Assembly (NCBI GenBank): GCA_032718475.1
Contig: JAUCBJ010005578.1
Coordinates: 1-36,354 of the forward strand
Source of the DNA: Nemertoderma westbladi
Lineage: Eukaryota; Xenacoelomorpha; Nemertodermatida; Nemertodermatidae
Direction: 5' to 3'
Length of the DNA: 36,354 bases
Shown one piece after another: positions 6,764 through 14,217 of this stretch. A program made the translations under genes and the position numbers. The notes beneath the pieces were generated by a model, which saw only the letters and a list, made by a program, of their open reading frames with translations, was not told where the DNA came from and made no database searches. Each line of letters starts with the position of its first letter. Position 1 is the stretch's first letter.

Positions 6764-8961
6764 TAAAACGGATAGTTAAATCCATGGACCTGGCTTGTAG
6801 CATAGAAGCTAGGATGTTGCCAAAGGCCGTGCGAGACGTTGTGTTGGATAAGAGCATCGTCAAGATCGGATCCGGTGTACGGGATGACCTGATTAGCGAC
6901 TTTGCAGGGATGCCCACGGAAGAGGACCGATTGCCTACGCCATACGTGGATACTAGACCATTGTTGCTTTGGGCTATTGAGCAAGGATACTTTAGAGAGT
7001 ATAACACGCTAAAAACTGGGACGGGTTATATCTCATATCTGATGTTTAGTTGGGATTACAAGGAGAGTAAGAGGAACAAATACACGGACGTATACGGAGA
7101 GCGAGATACCCCCGGCGTAAACGAGTTCGAGTCACAGTTGAAGTGGCGAGGTTGCGTGTATTGGGCGATTACTTCACCTCCGCGGATAATCTTGCAATAC
7201 TATTTAGCAATAGAATCTTCGGTTAACGTTTGTTTCATCGCAGACGTAGTATCCAGAACCTTAAAGCGACACCCGTTATGTCTTGGCGAAGGACATACCT
7301 TTTACGATGGAGGAAGGACGCATACTGATGTATTCCGACGATTTCTCCAACCCTTTTATAACACCGATGCGCACTGCGAAGTTTTCAGGCGAGCGGGACT
7401 TAGCGTTTTCAGGGACGTCTATCTCACTCACGCGGGAAGTCTAGTCGACAGACCGTCGATGTTAACGTTAGTACCCTATGACGGGGAACGCCACGCGGAA
7501 TTCGAACGCCCGGAAGGATCCTGGAAGGCTCGCGAGCCTACCGCCCATCATGACGATGTGGATCCGACCGAGTTGGCGCTAATAGACGAACCGTTACGGC
7601 AACTCATAGAAATAGAAGAGAACCTTCCAAGGAAGACGCGAACTGAGATACACGAGTTAGAGAAAAGCGATGCCATGGTTTGTGTACAACCTACGGAGAC
7701 GAACATACCGACTGACCCGGATGATGAGAATTATCACGTGGACGGTAGCGCTCGCCCCATCGGAGACCTCATCTATGAGCGAGTTTGGTATCCTGCCAAC
7801 ACTATTTGTGGCAGATGTGGAGCAACTGGCCATCACGCAAAGAAGTGCGGAGCGAAGCACATATCTCTACCGGATCTAGTATGCAACTGGTGCGGGGATC
7901 AACGTTCGCACACTTTCTACACTTGCTGGCGTTTCGTGGCGCAGTGTACTTATTGTAATATTAAGGGCCATAGGGCATCTGAATGTCAACTTAGAGACGT
8001 CCCCTATGAGCACATGTCAGTTAAAATCGTTCGACAATTATTCGACCATTGGGAGGATCTAGCAGACGAGCATGTATCGACGCAGCGACGCCGCTTCCCT
8101 ATGAGAGCACATTTGGGATTTTGGGCCGTAAACCCTCTCATAATGTCAAAGGAAGGATATGTATCGGCTATGCCTCAGTACGATGAATTGTTGGAGGTAT
8201 TGGATATATTGCCGTTGGACAGTGGATTCAAAGTTGTGCGGGACTATTTCTTACAAGTGCACCCGGACAACAAGAATACTTGGAACTTTCAAACTGTGGT
8301 GAACAAGATTACCGCCGGAGAATTCGATAAACTGCGAGTTGAACAGCGGAATCGAGGAGCCTGGCATTCGATAGCTTGGGCATACCGGAGCGCATTTTAT
8401 CACAAACGCGTAACCTCGTGCATTCTGGACGAGACCGATGTTTTGCGTGAGACTGGCTTCAAGGCCACGCCGTTAGCGGAGAAGACGCGTCACCCACAGG
8501 ATGATCAGCAATTTCGTATACTCAAAGCCCAGAAGGCCGGACAAGAGATTAAGAAGATAGTGAATGTCGCCGAGAGGACGACATCGAAGTCGCAAATCCG
8601 GATGACTCGGGGCACGGTTTCCCTTGCTAGAGAACCACGCGGAGGGACAGGATACGCTTTGACTGAACCCATTAGGATTCAAACGACGTCAGAGAGCGAG
8701 GTGTCAACGGACGGAACAGTCCTACCCTTTCGACTTCCTCCTAGCGTTGTAGAAACTCGATCCGATGTTAAGTCGACAGTTGGAATCGGACGAGGATTTA
8801 GAGGATTGAGCGCACGACGGATGTGCGAAACTCCCGTCGTCCCCTTTCCTAGCGTTTTGGAACCACCGACGACTCGACGCCGAAGTCCGAGCCCAGTTCG
8901 ACCTCGACCACCCCCCAATCGCACTAGAGGACGTGGACGAGCCCGCTCAGCGAAGGAATAG
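6685..8961 (+). CDS. X1 ORF2: exonuclease domain remainder, three CCHC zinc knuckles, RG/RS-rich tail
   Basis: 758 residues counted from a GTG at 6685. The frame is open from 6637 and overlaps ORF1, and there is no convincing ATG before 6724, so this looks like the downstream part of ORF1's protein. Residues 47-75 (VLDKSIVKIGSGVRDDL) match the family's KVGxGIxxD motif (D68), followed by D89 (YVDTRPLLL). The third motif would be at 157-170 (VYWAITSPP), where the expected Asp is Ser164. Then come three zinc knuckles: C375-C388 (CX2CX4HX4C), C400-C414 (CX2CX5HX4C) and C421-C434 (CX2CX4HX4C), typical nucleic-acid-binding Gag motifs. A roughly 190-residue domain of unknown function (about 440-630) is highly conserved in X2. 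The C-terminus (about 727-758) is RSPSPVRPRPPP-like and RG-rich. Residues 280-286 translate the hairpin motif. Exonuclease activity is doubtful given Ser164 and the frame break. Confidence 0.8.
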   Translation: MSHVFSRQRSDRKMPMPEGTTQRHAMIKRIVKSMDLACSIEARMLPKAVRDVVLDKSIVKIGSGVRDDLISDFAGMPTEEDRLPTPYVDTRPLLLWAIEQGYFREYNTLKTGTGYISYLMFSWDYKESKRNKYTDVYGERDTPGVNEFESQLKWRGCVYWAITSPPRIILQYYLAIESSVNVCFIADVVSRTLKRHPLCLGEGHTFYDGGRTHTDVFRRFLQPFYNTDAHCEVFRRAGLSVFRDVYLTHAGSLVDRPSMLTLVPYDGERHAEFERPEGSWKAREPTAHHDDVDPTELALIDEPLRQLIEIEENLPRKTRTEIHELEKSDAMVCVQPTETNIPTDPDDENYHVDGSARPIGDLIYERVWYPANTICGRCGATGHHAKKCGAKHISLPDLVCNWCGDQRSHTFYTCWRFVAQCTYCNIKGHRASECQLRDVPYEHMSVKIVRQLFDHWEDLADEHVSTQRRRFPMRAHLGFWAVNPLIMSKEGYVSAMPQYDELLEVLDILPLDSGFKVVRDYFLQVHPDNKNTWNFQTVVNKITAGEFDKLRVEQRNRGAWHSIAWAYRSAFYHKRVTSCILDETDVLRETGFKATPLAEKTRHPQDDQQFRILKAQKAGQEIKKIVNVAERTTSKSQIRMTRGTVSLAREPRGGTGYALTEPIRIQTTSESEVSTDGTVLPFRLPPSVVETRSDVKSTVGIGRGFRGLSARRMCETPVVPFPSVLEPPTTRRRSPSPVRPRPPPNRTRGRGRARSAKE
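7523..7542 (+). repeat. 20-base hairpin motif, ORF2 copy
   Basis: GGAAGGCTCGCGAGCCTACC again, but read W-K-A-R-E-P-T, one frame off the ORF1 reading. The palindromic core is intact. Confidence 0.85.
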
Positions 8962-8974
8962 GAAGCGAGTGGAA

Positions 8975-8994
8975 GGAAGGCTTGCGAGCCTACC
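8975..8994 (+). repeat. 20-base hairpin motif, first 3' copy
   Basis: GGAAGGCTTGCGAGCCTACC, just after the ORF2 stop. It lies in a context (GGAAGGAAGG) shared with the copy at 9136, so the two arose by duplication around the minisatellite. Confidence 0.8.
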
Positions 8995-8997
8995 GAT

Positions 8998-9112
8998 TTG
9001 GATATTATATTTGGATATTATATTTGGATATTATATTTGGATGTTATATTTGAATATTATATTTGGATATTTTATTTGGATATTTATATTGGACATTATG
9101 TTTGAATGTTGG
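8998..9112 (+). repeat. 13-bp AT-rich minisatellite
   Basis: About nine units of TTGGATATTATAT, decaying to the right. It lies between the two 3' hairpin-motif copies and is absent from X2, so it expanded in X1. Confidence 0.85.
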
Positions 9113-9135
9113 GTTTGGAGGAGCGAGATATGGAA

Positions 9136-9155
9136 GGAAGGCTTGCGAGCCTACC
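9136..9155 (+). repeat. 20-base hairpin motif, second 3' copy
   Basis: GGAAGGCTTGCGAGCCTACC. Its flanks (GGAGCGAG before, GTTAGC after) match the single X2 copy at 25018, so this is the ancestral 3' position. Confidence 0.8.
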
Positions 9156-9761
9156 GTTAGCAATTAGTGCTCAGGAGAAGATATCCAGACCAGCAGGACG
9201 AACTATTAGATCGTCAGGAGGACACTATTGGAAGTTATTAGCGCATTATGTTTATATTATATTTGGACAGATTTAATTTGGTGAAGGTTTATTATGTATA
9301 TTTACAATATATAAAGATTTATCGAAAGAGTTTGATTTATTTGTTCGATTTGTTTTGATTTATTTGTTCTGATTTGTTTAATTTGTTTACCTTGATAACC
9401 GAAAGCCTTTTTTTTTGTATTTTAGGCACTAAAGTTAATTCGTAAATTTGTATTTATATGTACGATCGATTGTATTTACGCCGTATCTGCAATATTAAGT
9501 ATGCAATAATTAGATAGTGATTATATTTTATATTTTAGGCCCTACCAGTAAATTTAGAAATAGTTTGTAGATATTTTATATTTTGATTGGTGAAAACAGT
9601 CTTACTTACTGTTTTCATGGAGCGGTGATGAATTATTTCACTATAAGGTAGCATTTGTAGTTTAACTTTAACGTAAAAACTTTTGAAAATCCGACGTATT
9701 TTGATTAAGTTACAGTAATGTAATATGCCTATTCATATTTGTACACATAAAACCCTTAGGT

Positions 9762-9840
9762 ACTCTCGTGGCGTAGTGGTCAGATGGTTAAGGCGTTGGT
9801 TACATTACGTAGGTTACGAGTTCGAATCCCAGTCGGGAAA
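9762..9840 (+). repeat. tRNA-derived block in X1 3' region
   Basis: TGGCGTAGTGG at 9769-9779 fits a pol III A box and GAGTTCGAATCCC at 9818-9830 fits a B box, at tRNA spacing. The 5' TCTCG and 3' CGGGA can pair as part of an acceptor stem. The T stem is weak and an anticodon arm is not convincing, so it is probably a SINE head or tRNA-like structure rather than a working tRNA gene. X2 has the same block at 25622-25703. Confidence 0.65.
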
Positions 9841-9912
9841 TTTGTATTTTGGGGCCATTTATTTTCGTGTGGTGCTAATTGGTAGGCCAATGAGAAGCGT
9901 ACAGCGTAGCGA

Positions 9913-10144
9913 ATGATGAGCCAGGCCAATCATAGGGCATAAATTATCTTATTGCTCAAATGTGAGGCAGTGGAAAATTCTGTTAGGATTCCATGTCCCA
10001 GATTAGTGTAAGGGCCGGACTGCATTGAACGATGAGCTGGGTCAATCATAGAGCACGAAGCACTTCATTGCTCAATGGTGAAGCTGTGGAAAATTCTGTT
10101 TAGTTTCCATGTGCAATTTCTAGTATAAAAGGCCGGTTTGCCTT
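9913..10144 (+). repeat. Duplicated 116-bp promoter-like unit
   Basis: Two units begin near GATGAGCCAGGCCAATCAT (9915) and GATGAGCTGGGTCAATCAT (10031). X2 has one unit. The first carries CCAAT; the second ends with TATAAAA (10124-10130) followed by GGCCGG. X2 has TATATAAAGGG at the same place (25881-25891). Confidence 0.65.
10124..10130 (+). promoter_or_regulatory. TATA-like element (TATAAAA)
   Basis: Lies about 30 bases before a conserved GGTTATCAC stretch and downstream of CCAAT boxes, and is kept as TATATAAAG in X2. It could be an LTR or internal pol II promoter; transcription is not shown. Confidence 0.4.
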
Positions 10145-10610
10145 CGGTTATCACTTCTTAGAATGTTGTTATCATCCTGATATCGTTTATTCTTGTAAAA
10201 TTATTTAATTCGGTTTCTTGTTGAAACTTTATTTGATAAATCCTTTTGTAAAACTGTAAATATACTGCAATTTCCTGACATGTTTTCTTTTGGTCCGACT
10301 TCGGGACAGCCGAACACCAGGGAGATGGCAGCCTAGATCGTTAGGCCGTAAGCAACGCAGGGAAGGGATGTCCACAACACGCTAGCGCCCACATTGGATC
10401 GACCGCGCACCCCCTTTGCCCCTTCGAAATACTCCACTTGCTATGCAGCGCCCGCTTTGTGAGAAGGTAAGACTTTGTTCGACGCCCTTGCCCGCCGTAA
10501 GACCTATAGATCAGGGTAAGCGTGACATCGTACTGGACGCCGCAAATTTAGGATCAAATAATTATATCCAGACACCCCCCCTTTGTCAAGTCCTACGAAT
10601 CCCTGGGTTA

Positions 10611-10629
10611 ACCTGTACTTCCTACAGGT
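10611..10629 (+). other. Conserved hairpin ACCTGTA/TACAGGT
   Basis: A 7-bp stem with a 5-base loop (CTTCC). X2 keeps the stem exactly at 26331-26349 while the loop differs (TCTCC). Confidence 0.55.
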
Positions 10630-10754
10630 GCGAACTATTGCCATTCGTCAGTACGCGAGTACATATTAGGTACGGACAGCATACGTTCCATAATTTAGTG
10701 ATTCATAGCACTGACTGTTTGGTACCGGTTCGCTTTGTAGAACGTACATTAGTA

Positions 10755-10772
10755 CCCCCCCCCCCCCCCCCC
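10755..10772 (+). repeat. C18 homopolymer
   Basis: A run of 18 C. The X2 counterpart is the short CCCGCCCC, so this is an X1 expansion or an assembly-prone tract. Confidence 0.9.
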
Positions 10773-10884
10773 TGTCTGGAGTTAGCTATTTGATCAGGCA
10801 AGGAGCATTTCTGCTACCGGCACACTGCTTGGCCTAGGGAGGTTTATTAATATCCTACCGCGCCTTGCTACGTACTGATAGGTA

Positions 10885-10906
10885 TTGCTGCTAACTACCG
10901 CAGCAA
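10885..10906 (+). other. Covarying hairpin TTGCTGC/GCAGCAA
   Basis: A 7-bp stem with loop TAACTACC. In X2 (26598-26619) the stem is TTACTGC/GCAGTAA: a G-C pair has become A-T (A-U), with both sides changed and pairing kept. Confidence 0.6.
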
Positions 10907-10929
10907 CAAAGTTCTAGAATTAAATTAGT

Positions 10930-10996
10930 ATACCAGATCAGCTAACGTACGGTAGCGATTAACCCCTATTCTTATCTTACAACCAGAATCTGGTAT
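10930..10996 (+). other. Conserved long-range stem ATACCAGAT/ATCTGGTAT
   Basis: 9-bp arms enclose about 49 bases. The arms are identical in X2 (26643-26651 and 26703-26711) although the enclosed sequence has changed. They run into a 41-base stretch beginning AATCTGGTATTAGTGCCGAT that is identical in both copies. Confidence 0.55.
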
Positions 10997-11378
10997 TAGT
11001 GCCGATCACGGGTGTAGTTACTAACACTGTGGTTGCCCATTGGGTTGTGGATAGGAAGGAGAGAGCTTTGACGTCATTCGTGAGTATAAAGTTCTACAAA
11101 CGCGACTAGTTTATTTTAGTAGCTAGCGCACGGTATCACTTAGTCAGAAAATCACTAAAACCTAGTAAAAGGAATTACACGAAATTGTTTTATTTGTAAC
11201 ACACCCACACACACACGCCCTAAAACATATTGCCCTTAAAGTTCTACTAGCTATAGCGTACTATACATTACGTTAGGTGGAAATTATCTGTATTTGTAAA
11301 ATTAGGATCTGATTTAGTTGCGGCAAGATAAGGAGTATTTCACTTTCGTTATTAAACTGTTGTTTGTCTGGACAACGG

Positions 11379-11500
11379 TATTGTTACATTTAGGCCTGAC
11401 CTTTTAGACTGACTTCGTACAGGGGGATCAGTTATTGTTACATTTAGGCACGACCTTTAGGCTGATTTCGACAGGGATGATCAGCATTGTTACACTAGGT
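11379..11500 (+). repeat. 52-54 bp tandem repeat (TATTGTTACATTTAGG)
   Basis: Units start at 11379, 11433 and 11485. The first two run through to GGATCAG and the third is partial (CATTGTTACACTAGG). X2 has a single unit near 27788. Confidence 0.75.
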
Positions 11501-11517
11501 CTGTTAACCACCTAGTT

Positions 11518-11554
11518 CGTATATAAACCATATAAATCACACCGCGGCAAGTTA
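11518..11554 (+). promoter_or_regulatory. Conserved TATA-like block
   Basis: TATATAAACC at 11520 and ATATAAATC just after lie in a 37-base stretch identical in X1 and X2 (27830-27866). It comes shortly after TGTTACACTAGG, a TG-start like that of an LTR. Possible promoter; unproven. Confidence 0.4.
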
Positions 11555-11876
11555 CTGTATTTAGGACTGTCAGTGATAGTTAGGATTCGCTGCGCGGGGA
11601 TTGTTTTCCCGTGAGTTTGGTCTGTTACTGTAACTGTACATCTGCCTCACCGGTTAGAGGACAGGTATCCTTCTGTCTAGTACGTAGGCATTAGACCCGC
11701 TCACGTACATAGAATAGATACAAGGCTCTGTTCCTCGCCAGTAGTCGTTTGTGTACTGTATCTGTTTGTTTAGATATCCTGGACTGGGATTTGTTGTCAG
11801 ATACTGTACGAGCCCGTATACATTACTAGAGTCTCATAGTAAGATACATCGTTACTAGGATCTGGTAAGCGGTATA

Positions 11877-13313
11877 CTACTGGACCCTTACAGTCTTCCT
11901 ATCCTTAGCTCCTATCTTACCCCCTATCCACACTTCCACCGATCGGACACTTCCATCCTCGTCAGGGTAAGTGTCTACTACTCTCACTAGCCTCCACTGA
12001 TTGTTGATGATTGTGTCGCCAGTAATGATCACTAAATCACCTTTCTTTAACTCTCTTGTTGTGTTTCTCCACTTGCTCCTCCTGTGTAATGTGGGTAGGT
12101 ATTCCTCAACCCACCTCCTCCAATACTCGGCGCTTATCGCCTTGGCGACTTTCCAACTCTGTCGGGAGTGTATGTCATCTGGGTCTACACCCTGCATGTC
12201 TATGGTCGCTGGCCTTTCCATCAGGAAGTGGCTCGGTGTTAGCATGTCTAGTGATTCTGGGTCGTCATTTTCTGGATATAGTGGTCTGCTATTGATGATT
12301 CCCTCGCACTTAGCTAGCACCGTCCTTAATATGTCCTCTGTCATATGGGTGTTCATCAACTTCAGACGTTTGGAACTACCCACAAGCCTCTCGACGCATC
12401 CTAAAGTATGTGGCGCATACGGCGTCCTCCTTTCCCACTTCACCTGTCGCCTCCTCATGGCTGCTCTGACCTCTTCTCCTTCTAGGATGTCCAAGGCCTC
12501 TGCCAATTCGTTCTCCGCTCCCATAAAGTTGGTTCCATTGTCGGAATAGATCACTGCGATCGTTCCACCTTTGCGGTCTCTGATTCTCTCTAAGGCATTG
12601 ATGAATGCCGATGCCGTAGCGTCCTGGGCGAGGTCTATTCCTACCGCACTCATGTTGTTACATAAGAAGATGATGCCGTAGCGTTTCTCTGTATGACGCA
12701 TCACCTTGATCTTGATTGGCCCAAACATGTCTATGCCGCAGTGCGTGAATGGCAGGTCGTGCTGTCTCACCCTACTGGCCGGTAATGGCGCCATCTCCTG
12801 TATGGCACTCTCCTTTCTCGTCCGTCAGCAGGTCTGGCACTGCCCCACTACTGCCTTCACCTTCTTCCTTAACTGCATGATCCAGAAGGTCCTCCGAATC
12901 TCTGTGAGGGTCTGGTTGGTGCCTCTGTGCAATATCGACTTGTGGGAGTCCCAAATGATCTGGTGGACTATCGGCGATCTGTTGGGGATGATAATGGGTT
13001 TTGGTGGGATGATAAGGCTGTTGTTATTCAGCACTCTGGAATTCATCACCAGAATCCTGTCATCGTTGAGTTGTGGTGACAGCGTGATGAGCTCGCTGTC
13101 CCGTCGAAGATGTTGTTGTTTGCTAACTCGATCCACTTCGTCGCCGTAGTTCTTTCTCTGTTCGTACCGTATTACGGCCTTAGCCGCTCCCTCCAGATCG
13201 ATGTTTGGTTTCCTCTTGGCGTCCTTCCCAACTCCCTTGAGGAAATCCCTGTAGGCCCTCCAGTACGCTACCTACTTCTTGGTCTTGTACCAGCTGGAGC
13301 TGTAGCTGAGTAA
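11877..13313 (-). pseudogene. pol: BEL2 integrase (broken, 3'-truncated)
   Basis: The linker (KTKK, then a stop) and zinc region come first: SHKSILHRG and CQTC supply the HHCC ligands (about 12825-12960). A TGA at 12825-12827 directly follows CQTC. The catalytic core has D in CGIDMFGP, D in VIYSDNGTNF and E in LGCVERLVGS, so DDE is retained, although the usual Gly-Trp before the Glu is changed. A C-terminal beta-domain piece (KKGDLVIITGD) follows. The last codon before the stop at 11877-11879 uses X1 bases, so the natural C-terminus is lost. This frame is shifted relative to the upstream RNase H around 13315. Non-functional. Confidence 0.88.
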
Positions 13314-13314
13314 C

Positions 13315-14214
13315 CTATCCGTCGGGTTGTCGCATGTTTCTTCTAATTTCGGTTGCACCTCCCTGACTATATATCTCTTCTCCTTCTGAATCTTCTCCCT
13401 CTTCCCCTGGTGCTACTTCCTCTGAGCCCGGGTCCACCTTCCTCATTGGTGGCCAGGCTGATCTATCATTCAGGATGTGTGGCCCGTGCTGCCACAGCAC
13501 TTCCTTCTTTGAGAAAGTGTGGCATGCCACGCCCCCCGATAACAAGTCTGCTGGGTTCTCATCCGTTGGGCAGTAGTGCCACCTTTCCAAGTCTGTGGTC
13601 GCCCTTATTTCGTCCACCCTATTTGCGACGAAAATAGGGTATCTCGTCTTCTCATTGTGCAGCCACCCGAGCACTACCATGGAGTCCGTCCAGTAGTGTG
13701 TCTCCACTATGTTGGGAATAGTGTCCATCAAGTAGGATGTGGCCCTTACTCCTAATCTTGCAGCTGTCAACTCTAGTTTCGGGACTGACGCTGAATCTAG
13801 CAGCGTCGACTTTGCTTTGCTGAATGCAAGTCTGGGCGTATGAGCGCCCTTTCGCTGTACCAGGTAGAGTGCCGCTCTGTATGCTTCCAATGATGCATCG
13901 GAGAACATGTGTAGGTTCAGGTCCGTCATGTCCCCATCCGGGAAATACACGCGGGGCATGCTGTACGTCCCCATCTGTTCTAAACTCCCCGTCCACTTAC
14001 CCAATTGCTTGCTTATATCTTCCGGGACCTCCGTATCCCACTCGTCCTTTAACTTAGATACTTTCTTAAGTATCTGCTTCCCCGTGACTAACAATGGGGA
14101 TGCTAGGCCTAAGGGATCGTATATCCTTGCTATGTACGATACATAGCCTCTCTTTGTGTGGATGTCTGCGCCCTCCTGGCTCAGTTGGTACTTGAACTCG
14201 TCTGTCTCCCGGTT
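13315..14214 (-). pseudogene. pol: BEL2 RT connection and RNase H
   Basis: Open from 14214 without an ATG, so this is an internal Pol piece. YIARIYDPLGLASP marks the RT/RNase H connection. The RNase H acidic residues are all visible: D in HMFSDAS, E in KLELTAA, D in YWTDSMVV and D in NPADLLSGG. An acidic stretch (about 13390-13440, EEGEDSEGEE) follows. It is bounded by a TGA at 14215-14217 upstream and a TAG at 13315-13317, after which the integrase continues in another frame. The arrangement parallels BEL1 without the Ser-Pro-Asp minisatellite. Confidence 0.87.
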
Positions 14215-14217
14215 TCA

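Larger units (their letters stand above)
4485..11885 (+). mobile_element. Element X, copy 1 (X1): two-ORF Gag/exonuclease-like element
   Basis: Bases from about 7694 to 11885 are matched, with divergence and small indels, by 23729-28192, so this is a repeated, mobile unit. Both copies end at the shared GGTATACTACTGGAC and have unrelated DNA after it, which defines the right end. The left end is not defined because X2 is 5'-truncated. No RT, integrase or transposase lies in the X ORFs, so X is non-autonomous, a hitherto unrecognised type, or the 3' module of the adjoining BEL1. Four of its five copies of the 20-base hairpin motif lie outside the duplicated 8975-9156 spacer. Confidence 0.7.
8962..11885 (+). 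other. Long structured 3' non-coding region of X1
   Basis: 2.9 kb without a supportable gene, colinear with the 3' part of X2. It holds two hairpin-motif copies, a 13-bp minisatellite, a tRNA-derived block, a duplicated CCAAT/TATA-like unit, at least three hairpins conserved in X2, a C18 run, a 52-54 bp tandem repeat and a second conserved TATA site. Parts (about 9720-10330 and 11485-11885) are promoter-like and might be LTR remnants, but no matching 5' LTR is present. Confidence 0.65.

Noticed and set aside
8933-9160. ORF over the 13-bp minisatellite
   Set aside because: A by-product of the tandem repeat; absent from X2.
9762-9840. Functional tRNA gene
   Set aside because: T stem and anticodon arm do not form a convincing cloverleaf.
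9725-9916. ORF across the tRNA-derived block
   Set aside because: The pol III boxes explain the sequence, and the frame is not conserved in X2.
10416-10793. 125-codon ORF in the X1 3' region
   Set aside because: Runs into the C18 tract and is not kept in X2; the region is better explained by conserved hairpins.
11341-11876. 3' LTR of BEL2
   Set aside because: This DNA belongs to X (shared with X2, where no BEL sequence follows) and does not resemble the candidate 5' LTR.
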